DNA of 64,000 nucleotides, from contig JBGTKP010000032.1 in the NCBI GenBank assembly GCA_041744575.1, positions 1-64,000 on the forward strand, read 5' to 3'. The DNA comes from JTS-RE37 sp041744575. Its GTDB lineage: Bacteria > Bacteroidota > Bacteroidia > Flavobacteriales > Flavobacteriaceae. A model generated the notes under the pieces. That model was not told where the DNA came from. It worked only from the letters and a program-made list of their open reading frames with translations, and made no database searches. Below, one piece after another: positions 41,942 to 50,716 of this stretch. The first letter of the stretch is position 1; the number at the start of each line of letters is the position of its first letter. Made by a program: the position numbers and the translations under genes.

Positions 41942-43903
41942 ATGCAACCCACAGCGCTTCGCATTTCCTGTCTGAAAGAGTTATGTTTTCTAGTTTTACT
42001 TATAGTACACAGCGGCACCATCGCACAGCTACAACCGGCCATTATATTTTCGGATCACATGGTTTTGCAAAGGGATAAAACAGTCCCTGTCTGGGGAACG
42101 GCAGCGCCTGAAGAACAGGTAGTGGTGAAGTTCAATGGCAGGGAATATCCGACACGGGCAGACAAGAAAGGTTCCTGGCAGGCGCTGTTGCTCCCAGAGC
42201 CTGCAGGCGGACCCTTCGAAATGGACATTCAGGGTGAAGAGAAAACCGTTCGATTTTCCGACATCCTGATGGGAGACATCTGGCTGTGTTCAGGACAGTC
42301 AAATATGGAATGGACGGTCGGTAATTCTAATGAGGCTCAGATGGAGTTGAAAAATGGAAACCATCCTGAGATCCGCCACTTCAAAGTCCCTCTTTCTTCG
42401 GCACTCCTGCCCGAGCCTGAACTTGCGGGAGGACAATGGGAGGTTGCCAGTCCGGAAACAGTGGGGAATTTTACTGCGGTAGGTTATTTTTTTGCCCGAA
42501 AAATAGTTATGGATATGGACATCCCAATCGGACTGATCAACAGTTCCTGGGGAGGCAGCAGGATTGAACCCTGGATCAGGGCCGAAGATCTCGGCTACGA
42601 AGATCCTGCGGCAATGGCGGCAGAAATAGCCGCAAGAAAAACATCTGAACAGGCAGCTTTTACGGAAAATCTTAAGAAAAAGCTCCCCGATATTCCAAAA
42701 CAAGATCTGGGAATGGAGAAAGACAAGGCATTGTGGGCAGATCCCGGACTCGAAGATGAAGGCTGGTCAACCATGGAGCTGCCATCACTTTGGGAACTGA
42801 AAGGCTGGGATGGGATCGATGGAATTTTCTGGTTTCGCAAAACCATAGTGCTGGGAAAGGAATTTGCGGAGCAACCGGCCACCCTCAGTTTAGGCACCAT
42901 TGATGACAGCGACCAGGCATGGGTTAACGGCCAGCTGGTTGGCACGACCAATCAGGCTTATAACAAAGAGAGGAATTATGACATTCCGACAGGCCATTTG
43001 ACCGAAGGTCATAACACGATAGTCATCCGCGTGGAAGATACCGGCGGGGGCGGGGGTGTTTATGGGGATCCTCAATTATTATTTTTGGAAGCCGGGGGTA
43101 AACAGGTACCACTTAGTGGCGAGTGGAAGTTTAAAGTAGGGATGGTACAGTTGAATGGCTCCCAGCAGTCCGATAACCAGCAGCCTACCTTACTTTATAA
43201 TAAAATGATCTATCCCCTGCTGAAATTTCCGTTGAAAGGGGTGCTCTGGTACCAGGGGGAGTCCAATGCGGGTGATGATCAGCAGGCCCTGGCCTATGCA
43301 GATTTATTCAAAACATTGATTACGAGTTGGCGCACATTATGGAACCAGGGAGATTTTCCTTTCCTATACGTACAACTCGCAAACTTCATGGAACCTCTGC
43401 CCCACCCTTCTGAAAGCAGCTGGGCACTTTTGAGGGAATCTCAAAGCAAGGCTCTCGGATTGCCGTCTACCGCACAGGCGGTGGTTATCGATATTGGAGA
43501 AGCCGGGGATATTCATCCCAGGAATAAACAGGACGTAGGAAAAAGGCTGGCCTTTGCCGCTGAGCATATTGCCTATGGCAGGAAAGTGGTTTTTTCGGGT
43601 CCTGTCTTTAAAGAAATGGAGTTGCGCGAAGGTGTTCTTGAACTGTCCTTTGATCATACAGGCGGAGGCTTGGTGACGCGCGAAGGCGAACCCCTGCAGG
43701 GATTCAGCATAGCCGCTGAGGACGGCAATTATACTTGGGCAGATGCCCGAATCTCCGGGGATAAAGTGCTCTTAAGTGCGAAGCGTGTTATAAACCCGGT
43801 GGCGGTTCGCTATGCCTGGGCCGATAATCCGGAGAAAGCCAATTTATATAACCGGGAAGGTTTTCCCGCGTCCCCTTTTCAATCCAGTGAAATGAATAAA
43901 TGA
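41942..43903 (+). CDS. Sialate O-acetylesterase-type SGNH hydrolase, exported
   Basis: From ATG 41942 the protein has 653 residues with a signal peptide ending near residue 28. It shows SGNH block I as GDIWLCSGQSNMEW (about 105-118), a galactose-binding-like insert (about 270-385, WSTMELPSLWELKGWDGIDGIFW), WYQGESNAG (about 436), and DIGEAGDIHP with the catalytic Asp/His near 519-528. The family (DUF303/SASA) removes acetyl groups from sialic acid or plant polysaccharides. It precedes a secreted amidohydrolase gene by 30 bases. Confidence 0.9.
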   Translation: MQPTALRISCLKELCFLVLLIVHSGTIAQLQPAIIFSDHMVLQRDKTVPVWGTAAPEEQVVVKFNGREYPTRADKKGSWQALLLPEPAGGPFEMDIQGEEKTVRFSDILMGDIWLCSGQSNMEWTVGNSNEAQMELKNGNHPEIRHFKVPLSSALLPEPELAGGQWEVASPETVGNFTAVGYFFARKIVMDMDIPIGLINSSWGGSRIEPWIRAEDLGYEDPAAMAAEIAARKTSEQAAFTENLKKKLPDIPKQDLGMEKDKALWADPGLEDEGWSTMELPSLWELKGWDGIDGIFWFRKTIVLGKEFAEQPATLSLGTIDDSDQAWVNGQLVGTTNQAYNKERNYDIPTGHLTEGHNTIVIRVEDTGGGGGVYGDPQLLFLEAGGKQVPLSGEWKFKVGMVQLNGSQQSDNQQPTLLYNKMIYPLLKFPLKGVLWYQGESNAGDDQQALAYADLFKTLITSWRTLWNQGDFPFLYVQLANFMEPLPHPSESSWALLRESQSKALGLPSTAQAVVIDIGEAGDIHPRNKQDVGKRLAFAAEHIAYGRKVVFSGPVFKEMELREGVLELSFDHTGGGLVTREGEPLQGFSIAAEDGNYTWADARISGDKVLLSAKRVINPVAVRYAWADNPEKANLYNREGFPASPFQSSEMNK

Positions 43904-43933
43904 CCTAATACAAGCTTAAATAATCTGTACGCT

Positions 43934-45007
43934 ATGAAAAAAATGACTCTTTACTTTGCTATTGCAGTACTCGCCACCACTTCCTTGTTCGGCCAGGAGG
44001 ATATTTTACTTAAGGACTATGATCCGGTCTCTGCCTATAAGGTTCAAAAGACCCATGTTAAGAAGGCAAAGTATCCCATAGTGGACTTCCATTCCCATCC
44101 GGATGCCGGGTCGGAGGAAGAAATAAAAGCATGGGTCGAAACGATGGACCGGGTAGGCGTTAAAAAGTCGATTGTCCTTACCTATAGTACCGGAGCGAGA
44201 TTCGATAGCATATACAAGTTGTACGCCAGGTATGGAGACAGGTTCGAGCTTTGGTGTGGTTTTGACTATACCGGCCATAAGGAGAAAGGTTGGAGCGAAA
44301 AAGCCATAAAGGAATTGGAACGCTGTCACAAAGTAGGGGCCAAAGGTGTAGGCGAGCTTGGAGATAAGGGAGCGGGCCTCTTCTATTCAAAACCTTCACC
44401 TCCGGCCGATGGGCTGCATATGGATGACGCCCGCATGACGCCCTTGTTGAAAAGATGTGGCGAGCTGGGTATGCCTGTTAGCATTCATGTGGCCGATCCC
44501 ATCTGGATGTATCTTCCAATGGACAAACATAATGACGGCCTTATGAACGCATTTACCTGGAAGATTGATACTACCAGGGCGGGCCTGTTGCTTCATAAGG
44601 ACTTGGTCAGGACCCTCGAGATGGCTGTGAAAAACAACCCGGGAACTACTTTTATCGCCTGCCACCTGGCAAATTGCAGTTATGACCTGAGCATTTTAGG
44701 GAAATTGTTCGACAACTATCCAAACCTGTACGCGGATATATCTGCCCGTTACGCGGAAATAGCCCCGATTCCACGGCATGTTAAAACTTTTTTTGAAAAG
44801 TATGGTGACAGGCTTGTATATGGGACCGATATGGGCACGGAAAGTTCTATGTACGAAATTACATTCAGGATCCTCGAAACTGCAGATGAACATTTCTATG
44901 ACAAGGGAAGATTTTCCTACCATTGGCCCCTGAACGGACTTCATCTCAGTGATGAAACTCTTCAAAAGATCTATGAAAAAAATGCAGAAAAGATACTAAA
45001 AAGGTGA
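43934..45007 (+). CDS. Secreted amidohydrolase family 2 (TIM-barrel) protein
   Basis: A 357-residue protein with a signal peptide ending near LFGQ (about 21). The metal-dependent TIM-barrel motifs are visible: DFHSHPD (HxH, about 51-57), SIHVADP (about 183-189), IACHLAN (about 238-244) and YGTDMG (about 296-301). These enzymes hydrolyse or decarboxylate C-N or C-C bonds of small ring compounds or lactones. The substrate is unknown; the neighbouring esterase suggests plant or algal polymer side groups. Confidence 0.85.
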   Translation: MKKMTLYFAIAVLATTSLFGQEDILLKDYDPVSAYKVQKTHVKKAKYPIVDFHSHPDAGSEEEIKAWVETMDRVGVKKSIVLTYSTGARFDSIYKLYARYGDRFELWCGFDYTGHKEKGWSEKAIKELERCHKVGAKGVGELGDKGAGLFYSKPSPPADGLHMDDARMTPLLKRCGELGMPVSIHVADPIWMYLPMDKHNDGLMNAFTWKIDTTRAGLLLHKDLVRTLEMAVKNNPGTTFIACHLANCSYDLSILGKLFDNYPNLYADISARYAEIAPIPRHVKTFFEKYGDRLVYGTDMGTESSMYEITFRILETADEHFYDKGRFSYHWPLNGLHLSDETLQKIYEKNAEKILKR

Positions 45008-45096
45008 AATGCGAATGAGAATATGAAGTTTCGGGGCAATTATAGGGTGCTCTGCATCAATTTTTTAGAAGATCGATTTTAATTCTTGGTTAGAAA

Positions 45097-45528
45097 TTGT
45101 ATCTTAACCATGAAAACATAAATAAGTTGATTACTTCTTCGCCGGATACTTTGCTGGTAACGCTCGATTTGGATATCGGGTTCTTTCATTTTTATCCGAA
45201 CATGATCGTGTCTGAAATTAAGGAAGGGGTCAATGTCAATTTTAATAATGCCATCCCCGTATTTATGCGTGGACTGGATTATTATACTCCCGAAACCCCA
45301 CTTGTTTTTATATCAGACCGGAAAAAATCACATTCCTTTGACCCGACGGTACATCTTGATGCAAAGGAATTTTTTTCCAATCTTAAGGGTTATGCAGTCG
45401 TTGTCTATGACAATATGAACTTGCGCATCGCCACTCTGGAGCAACAATTCATCTCTTGTCCAATTAAGGTTTTTCATTCCCTGGCAGAAGCAAAGGAATG
45501 GGCAGGACGTCTGTTGAAGCAACGTTGA
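45097..45528 (+). CDS. Hypothetical STAS/SpoIIAA-like protein
   Basis: A 143-residue soluble protein read from TTG (45097); no in-frame ATG is close, so the start is uncertain. The order of strands and helices (LITSSPDTLLVTLDLDIGFFHFYPNMIVSEIKEG..., later YAVVVYDNMNLRIATLEQQF) resembles the SpoIIAA-like/STAS-related group seen in flavobacteria, but no diagnostic motif was found. It ends 11 bases from the convergent nadD gene, with a run of T between. Confidence 0.65.
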   Translation: MYLNHENINKLITSSPDTLLVTLDLDIGFFHFYPNMIVSEIKEGVNVNFNNAIPVFMRGLDYYTPETPLVFISDRKKSHSFDPTVHLDAKEFFSNLKGYAVVVYDNMNLRIATLEQQFISCPIKVFHSLAEAKEWAGRLLKQR

Positions 45529-45538
45529 TTTTTTTTTC

Positions 45539-46123
45539 TTAGCGGTAAAAGTTCATTTCGTCCATATATTTCCACACCCCATGCGGAAGCATGGCCCTGA
45601 TATCTCTGCCTGCTTTATGTTGCCTGCGTATAAAACTGGAGGAAATCTCTATGACCGGAGCCTCCATATGATGCACCATGGGATGTTTTTTAAAGCGATC
45701 TTCCCCCTCTGCATCTGAAATTCTTGGATAGATGTAAATGTGATAGTGACTCAGGATCTCTTCGTAGTTCTTCCACTTATGGAAACTTTTCAGATTATCG
45801 GCTCCCATGATCAGTGAAAATTCGATTTCCGGAGGCTGCTGTTCAGAGAGATGGGCAAGTGTATGAACGGTGTAATTTGGCTGGGCCAGCTCAAATTCTG
45901 CAGTGCTGGGCTTTAATTTTGGAAAATCCTTTACTGCCTCGTAAACCATTTGATACCGATAGTTATTTCCAAGTAAGGTTTCTTTGGCCTTGAAGGGGCT
46001 GCGCGGGGTGATTACAAACCAGACCTCCTCGAGATCAGAAAATTCCACCATATAATTGGCAATGATGAGGTGACCAACATGGATAGGGTTAAAGGTGCCA
46101 AAATAGAGGCCAATCCTTTTCAT
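45539..46123 (-). CDS. nadD: Nicotinate-nucleotide adenylyltransferase
   Basis: A 194-residue protein with the nucleotidyltransferase motif GTFNPIHVGHL (about 9-19) and the C-terminal motif ISSSFIRR (about 160-167). NadD adenylates nicotinate mononucleotide in NAD synthesis. It overlaps gmk by 4 bases (ATGA) and is the last gene of yicC-gmk-nadD, an order common in Bacteroidota. Confidence 0.95.
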   Translation of the reverse strand: MKRIGLYFGTFNPIHVGHLIIANYMVEFSDLEEVWFVITPRSPFKAKETLLGNNYRYQMVYEAVKDFPKLKPSTAEFELAQPNYTVHTLAHLSEQQPPEIEFSLIMGADNLKSFHKWKNYEEILSHYHIYIYPRISDAEGEDRFKKHPMVHHMEAPVIEISSSFIRRQHKAGRDIRAMLPHGVWKYMDEMNFYR

Positions 46124-46719
46124 GGTTGAAGTAACTCGTCGGCCGTGCCAATTTGGATAAAATTCTTTACCATATCATGCGCTTCCTTCAGGGCATCATC
46201 AAGGTTGTAATTCTTGATGATGCTGTCAAACTGGGGGGCTGTTGCCATTTCAATGGACGCTTTGGCAATTCTCATATTGATCTTATCATCGCTCTCTGTA
46301 CTGCGCTTCTTCAAACGAATCTTCAATTCGTCAACGCTGGGGGGTTTTACAAAAACAGCGAGCGTACGTTCCGGATACTTCTTTTTGATCCTGAGTCCGC
46401 CCACCACATCAATGTCAAATATTACGTTCTTACCCTCCATCCATAACCGCTCTACTTCGCTTTTCAGGGTGCCGTAGAAGTTGTCGCGGTACACTTCTTC
46501 CCATTCCAAAAAGTCGTTGCTTTTGATATGATTTTTAAATTCTGATATGGTCATAAAATAGTAATGCTGGCCATGCCTCTCCTTTACACGCCTTGGCCGG
46601 GAGGTGGCCGAGACCGAGAATGCCAGGTTCAGATCCGGCTGATCCAGGAGATGACGGACAATGGTAGTTTTACCACTCCCTGAAGGAGCCGAAAAAACGA
46701 GCAGTTTTCCTCCTTTCAT
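46120..46719 (-). CDS. gmk: Guanylate kinase
   Basis: A 199-residue protein with P-loop APSGSGKTT (about 11-19), the GMP-binding SATSRPRR segment (about 38-45) and the YRDNFYGTLKSEVE region (about 77-90). It phosphorylates GMP to GDP. It overlaps yicC by one base and nadD by four, so translation is coupled. Confidence 0.97.
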   Translation of the reverse strand: MKGGKLLVFSAPSGSGKTTIVRHLLDQPDLNLAFSVSATSRPRRVKERHGQHYYFMTISEFKNHIKSNDFLEWEEVYRDNFYGTLKSEVERLWMEGKNVIFDIDVVGGLRIKKKYPERTLAVFVKPPSVDELKIRLKKRSTESDDKINMRIAKASIEMATAPQFDSIIKNYNLDDALKEAHDMVKNFIQIGTADELLQP

Positions 46720-47576
46720 TATAAGACATTAAGCAATTGTTCCTTCACCTTCTCCAGTTCGTCTTTCATCCGGACTACTAGTTGCTGCATGGGTGCGTAA
46801 TTGGCCTTGGAACCGATGGTATTTATCTCCCTCCCTATTTCCTGACTGATAAAGCCCAGTTTTCTACCGTTTGAATCCTCGGATTTCAGGGTCTTGTAAA
46901 AAAAATCGAGATGGTTGGAAAGCCGCAATTTTTCTTCCGTAATATCATATTTTTCGAGGTAATAGATGAGCTCCTGTTCAAAGCGGTTACTGTCAACTTC
47001 GGTCTTTAACTCCGAAATAGCCCTTTCCAGCCTTTCCCGAAGGGTAGCCAGTCGTGGCGGATCCAATAATTTCAGGCTTTCCAGTAACTCCTTTATCACC
47101 GCAATTCTATCCGCAAAATCCTTTTCCAGCACCTTACCCTCCTGCGCCCTGAACTCATTGATCTCCTTGAGTGCGACCTGCAGTGTCTGAAGGATGGCCT
47201 GATACTCATTTTCATCCAGGTCATCCCTGTCGGACTTGAGAGCGTCCGGAAGCCGGACAGCCATCTCCAGCAAGCGGAGTTCTTCCCCCTCTGCAATGGA
47301 CCGTAGCTGTTTCATATATTGCCGGATCACTACCTCGTTCAGTCCGGGCGCAGCCTCATCTCCGGTAATTTCAACATAAAGACCAAAGTCGATCTTGCCC
47401 CGATCCAGGGCACCGGCGATGATCTTTCGGAGTTCCAGCTCCATTTCCCGGTAGTTGGAAGGCATCCTCGCATTAATATCCAGGCTTTTACTATTGAGCG
47501 ATTTGAGTTCAATAGAAATTTTTTTGGAAGGAAGATGGGTAATATGCTTCCCAAAGCCTGTCATTGAATGGATCAT
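46719..47576 (-). CDS. yicC: YicC-family endoribonuclease-like protein
   Basis: A 285-residue protein beginning MIHSMTGFGK and ending in the DUF1732 domain with GRKLGFISQEIGREINTIGSKA (about 237-258), both family signatures. YicC proteins have been described as RNA-degrading enzymes. First gene of the yicC-gmk-nadD operon. Confidence 0.95.
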   Translation of the reverse strand: MIHSMTGFGKHITHLPSKKISIELKSLNSKSLDINARMPSNYREMELELRKIIAGALDRGKIDFGLYVEITGDEAAPGLNEVVIRQYMKQLRSIAEGEELRLLEMAVRLPDALKSDRDDLDENEYQAILQTLQVALKEINEFRAQEGKVLEKDFADRIAVIKELLESLKLLDPPRLATLRERLERAISELKTEVDSNRFEQELIYYLEKYDITEEKLRLSNHLDFFYKTLKSEDSNGRKLGFISQEIGREINTIGSKANYAPMQQLVVRMKDELEKVKEQLLNVL

Positions 47577-47824
47577 AAAAGCCAGATTAATTTTGCCAAA
47601 GGTAGCTAAATTTAGATTTGGCGGCCTGCCCCTTCAAAGGATGGCCGCCATATTATCAAAATCCTTTGACTACGGCAAAATAAAGAAACAATCTTCAGTT
47701 AGAATCTAGTATCAGGGCAACACCCATCACTCATAGAATAAGGTAAACCTTTCCCTTATCGGTTAAAACCAAAGAGAAAGTCATTTTCAGTTGAAATAAA
47801 GGCAAAGGACTTCCAGCGAAAGAG

Positions 47825-48646
47825 TTATAACTCCCTTACCCAGATATTGCGATAACTCACCCTGCTGTTATCCCCGTGATCCTGAAGCTTCAGCGGTCCC
47901 TTTCCGTGTGCAGGATTTTTCGGCCAGCCTATATACGGGGTAGTTCCTTTGATCTCGGCATGATCCTGAATCAGTACCCCATTCTGAATGACAGTCACCG
48001 TTCCTGATTTTACCTTCTTACCCTGGTCATTGAATTCGGGAGCATGGTAAATGATATCATACGTATTCCATTCCCCGGTCGGAACTGAGGCCTTGGCAAG
48101 AGGAACACGTTGTTTGTAGATAGACCCTACCTGACCGTTTACATAGGTGTCATTGTTATTATTGTCCAAAACCTGAATTTCATACAGCCCGGAAAGAAAT
48201 ATACCACTGTTTGCCCGACTCTGGTTTTTTCCCTGAACTTCGGCAGGTGAACGCCATTCTATATGGAGTTGTATGTCTCCGAAATGCTGCTTTGTCTCAA
48301 TATCGCCGGTCTTATCCTTTACGGTCATACTACCATCCTCATTCCGTGTCCATTTTGCATTGGTACTATCCCTTGAAGAAATCCAACTCTCCAGCCCTGT
48401 CCCGTCATATAAAATGATGGCATCACTGGGTGCGCCGTTCTTTGATGCAGGATCAACCACAGGAGGCACCGGTTCATAAAACTCCGTCTCCTCTGGCTTT
48501 GTAGGCTCGGTTCCGCTGTATTCCTGATGGATAATTTCCTTATCCATAGTTTCATCGGCGCTTTCAATAGTCTCCTGGGCCTCGCCTTTACATCCCAGCA
48601 AAATAAGCGCAACGGTAAAAAAATAAAGCGGTTTCATCTGGTTCAT
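47825..48646 (-). CDS. DUF1080 lipoprotein (3-keto-disaccharide hydrolase family), copy 1
   Basis: A 273-residue lipoprotein (lipobox LLGC, Cys 19). After a low-complexity acidic linker (about 24-75) comes one DUF1080 concanavalin-like sandwich: AIILYDGTGLESW (about 77-89), HIEWRSPAEVQGKNQSRANSGIFL (about 128-151), YEIQVLDNNNNDT, and a C-terminal RVSYRNIWVREL. Members of this family cleave 3-keto-glycosides by elimination after a dehydrogenase has oxidised C3. It is the third gene of a minus-strand unit with a second DUF1080 protein and a TIM-barrel isomerase. Confidence 0.88.
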   Translation of the reverse strand: MNQMKPLYFFTVALILLGCKGEAQETIESADETMDKEIIHQEYSGTEPTKPEETEFYEPVPPVVDPASKNGAPSDAIILYDGTGLESWISSRDSTNAKWTRNEDGSMTVKDKTGDIETKQHFGDIQLHIEWRSPAEVQGKNQSRANSGIFLSGLYEIQVLDNNNNDTYVNGQVGSIYKQRVPLAKASVPTGEWNTYDIIYHAPEFNDQGKKVKSGTVTVIQNGVLIQDHAEIKGTTPYIGWPKNPAHGKGPLKLQDHGDNSRVSYRNIWVREL

Positions 48647-48757
48647 AGATTTATGTTTTAAAAATGAAGCATCAGCTGCGGGCGATACTTTCTAAAAAGG
48701 CCCTTTCTTTTTGAGAAATGCTTTTTAAGAAGGCATGCCGCAATCCTGGCGCAGATA

Positions 48758-49507
48758 TTATAATTCCTTGATTTTGATATTTCTGAAGGCTACCTGATCT
48801 CCATGATCCTGGAGCCCAATCTTCCCGGAGGGGAATTTGCCAAAATTCTCCCAATCCGCAAATTTGGATTTGGAAACCATTGTATCCCACATTTCATTTC
48901 CCAGGGGAAAGGTGACAACCTCCTTTCCGTTCAGAACAACACTTCCCTTTTCCGATTTGTGGTCCACGGTAATGACACAAGTATTCCATTCCCCTACCTT
49001 CCTGGTGTTATCCACTGATGGTGCCACCATATCATATAGGGAACCGGACTGATGGGTGGTGCCGTTCTTGGCGTCAGGGTGTTTTTCATTGTCAAGTACC
49101 TGGATCTCCGGTCCTGTCTCATATGGTTCGCTGAATTTTTCCCCTTCCGATATTCCCCACATGATGCCGCTGTTGCCCCCTTCTGAAATCCGCCATTCCA
49201 GGGACAACACAAAATCTTTGTATTCGTTTTCAGTCACCAGATTATAATTGGCCCCTTCAGGTCTTGGATTGGGCGGATGAAGGACCATGGCCCCATCTTC
49301 AATTTTCCAGGCCTCCGGGATCCCCTGTCCGTTATAGACTTTCCAGCCGTCAAGGGAGGAGCCGTCAAATAAAACGGTCCATTCCCCCTCCTTATTTGTT
49401 TCAACCCCTGTTTCAGGCCTTGACGTTTCCTCTGCCATTTTTTCCGTTTTTTCTTTACAGCCCCAAAAGCAGACCGCAACACTTAATATGAATAACCATT
49501 CTTTCAT
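48758..49507 (-). CDS. DUF1080 lipoprotein (3-keto-disaccharide hydrolase family), copy 2
   Basis: A 249-residue lipoprotein (lipobox FWGC, Cys 17). DUF1080 motifs: VLFDGSSLDGWKVY (about 45-58), FVLSLEWRISEGGNSGIMW (about 99-117), GPEIQVLDNEKHPD (about 132-145), and the C-terminal VAFRNIKIKEL. The presence of two different DUF1080 proteins in one operon suggests different glycosidic bonds or sugars. It begins 12 bases after the upstream isomerase gene. Confidence 0.9.
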   Translation of the reverse strand: MKEWLFILSVAVCFWGCKEKTEKMAEETSRPETGVETNKEGEWTVLFDGSSLDGWKVYNGQGIPEAWKIEDGAMVLHPPNPRPEGANYNLVTENEYKDFVLSLEWRISEGGNSGIMWGISEGEKFSEPYETGPEIQVLDNEKHPDAKNGTTHQSGSLYDMVAPSVDNTRKVGEWNTCVITVDHKSEKGSVVLNGKEVVTFPLGNEMWDTMVSKSKFADWENFGKFPSGKIGLQDHGDQVAFRNIKIKEL

Positions 49508-49518
49508 TATCTACTTAT

Positions 49519-50571
49519 TTAAATTCCCAATATTTTCCGAAGTATTTCCTTGTCAGTTGTGCCTCCCGCAAAATCATCAAATGTTTTTTCAGTCGCCTCA
49601 ATTATATGATCAGCAATAAATTTCGCCCCTTCCCTTGCTCCTTGTTCAGGACTCTTTATACAGCATTCCCATTCCATAACTGCCCATACATCACAGCCAT
49701 ACTGTGTGAGTTTAGAGAAGATGGTTTTAAAATCGATTTGTCCGTCCCCAAGGGAGCGATAGCGCCCTGCCCTGTCTCCCCAGTCGTTGTATCCTCCGAA
49801 AGCCCCTTTTTTGCCCGTAGGATTGAATTCGGAATCTTTCACATGAAATGATCTTATAAACTCATGATAATGATCAATATAAGTGATATAGTCCAGTTGT
49901 TGGAGGACAAAATGACTGGGGTCATACAAAATATTTACGCGTTTATGATTGCCTGTTGCCTTCAGAAATCTTTCGAAAGTATCCCCGTCGTGTAAATCTT
50001 CTCCGGGATGAATTTCATAACAGACATCCACACCTTCTTCATCGAAATGATCAAGGATCGGTTTCCATCTTTTGGCCAATTCCTCAAATCCTGATTCCAC
50101 CAGTCCGGGAGGGCGTTGTGGCCACGGATGCCAGGTATGCCAGAGGAGCGCTCCTGAAAATGTGGCATGCGCCTTTATTCCAAGGCGTCTGCTTGCAGTA
50201 GCGGCTTTTTTCAAAACATCCACCGCCCAGGCTGTCCTGGCTTTCGGGTTGTTTTTCACTTTATCAGGCGCGAAATTATCGAACATCAGGTCATAGGCCG
50301 GGTGGACTGCCACCAGTTGCCCCTGGAGATGGGTGGAAAGTTCAGTTATTTCCAACCCATAGGAATTGATCTTCCCTTTAAGTTCGTCACAATAATCCTG
50401 GCTGTCCGCAGCTTTGTCCAGGTCTATCAGAAAACCTTCCCAGGTCGGGATCTGTATCCCTTTATAGCCGAGATCTGCGGCCCATTTACACATTCCATCA
50501 AGTGAATTGAACGGTGGTTGGCTGTCTACAAATTGTGCCAGGAAAACGGCGGGTCCTTTAATGGTTTTCAT
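49519..50571 (-). CDS. Sugar phosphate isomerase/epimerase-like TIM barrel (cytoplasmic)
   Basis: A 350-residue protein with no signal peptide. The AP-endonuclease-2 type TIM barrel shows likely metal ligands in VCYEIHPGED (about 182-191), LYDPSHFV (about 218-225), SFHVKDSEF (about 243-251) and VMEWECC (about 296-302). Such proteins isomerise or epimerise sugars and keto-sugars. It is first in a minus-strand unit with two DUF1080 genes and divergent from a GMC dehydrogenase, so it probably handles the released 3-keto sugar inside the cell. Confidence 0.88.
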   Translation of the reverse strand: MKTIKGPAVFLAQFVDSQPPFNSLDGMCKWAADLGYKGIQIPTWEGFLIDLDKAADSQDYCDELKGKINSYGLEITELSTHLQGQLVAVHPAYDLMFDNFAPDKVKNNPKARTAWAVDVLKKAATASRRLGIKAHATFSGALLWHTWHPWPQRPPGLVESGFEELAKRWKPILDHFDEEGVDVCYEIHPGEDLHDGDTFERFLKATGNHKRVNILYDPSHFVLQQLDYITYIDHYHEFIRSFHVKDSEFNPTGKKGAFGGYNDWGDRAGRYRSLGDGQIDFKTIFSKLTQYGCDVWAVMEWECCIKSPEQGAREGAKFIADHIIEATEKTFDDFAGGTTDKEILRKILGI

Positions 50572-50716
50572 CTTTTTATCTCGCTAGATTCACAATGGTA
50601 TTCTATAAAATTATAAGAATTATACCCTATATTTAGTGCCTAAAGTAGAGGGGTTATCCTAATGTGCAAGGTCATAAATATAGGAATTACCACTAAATAA
50701 AATCAAAAATAATACC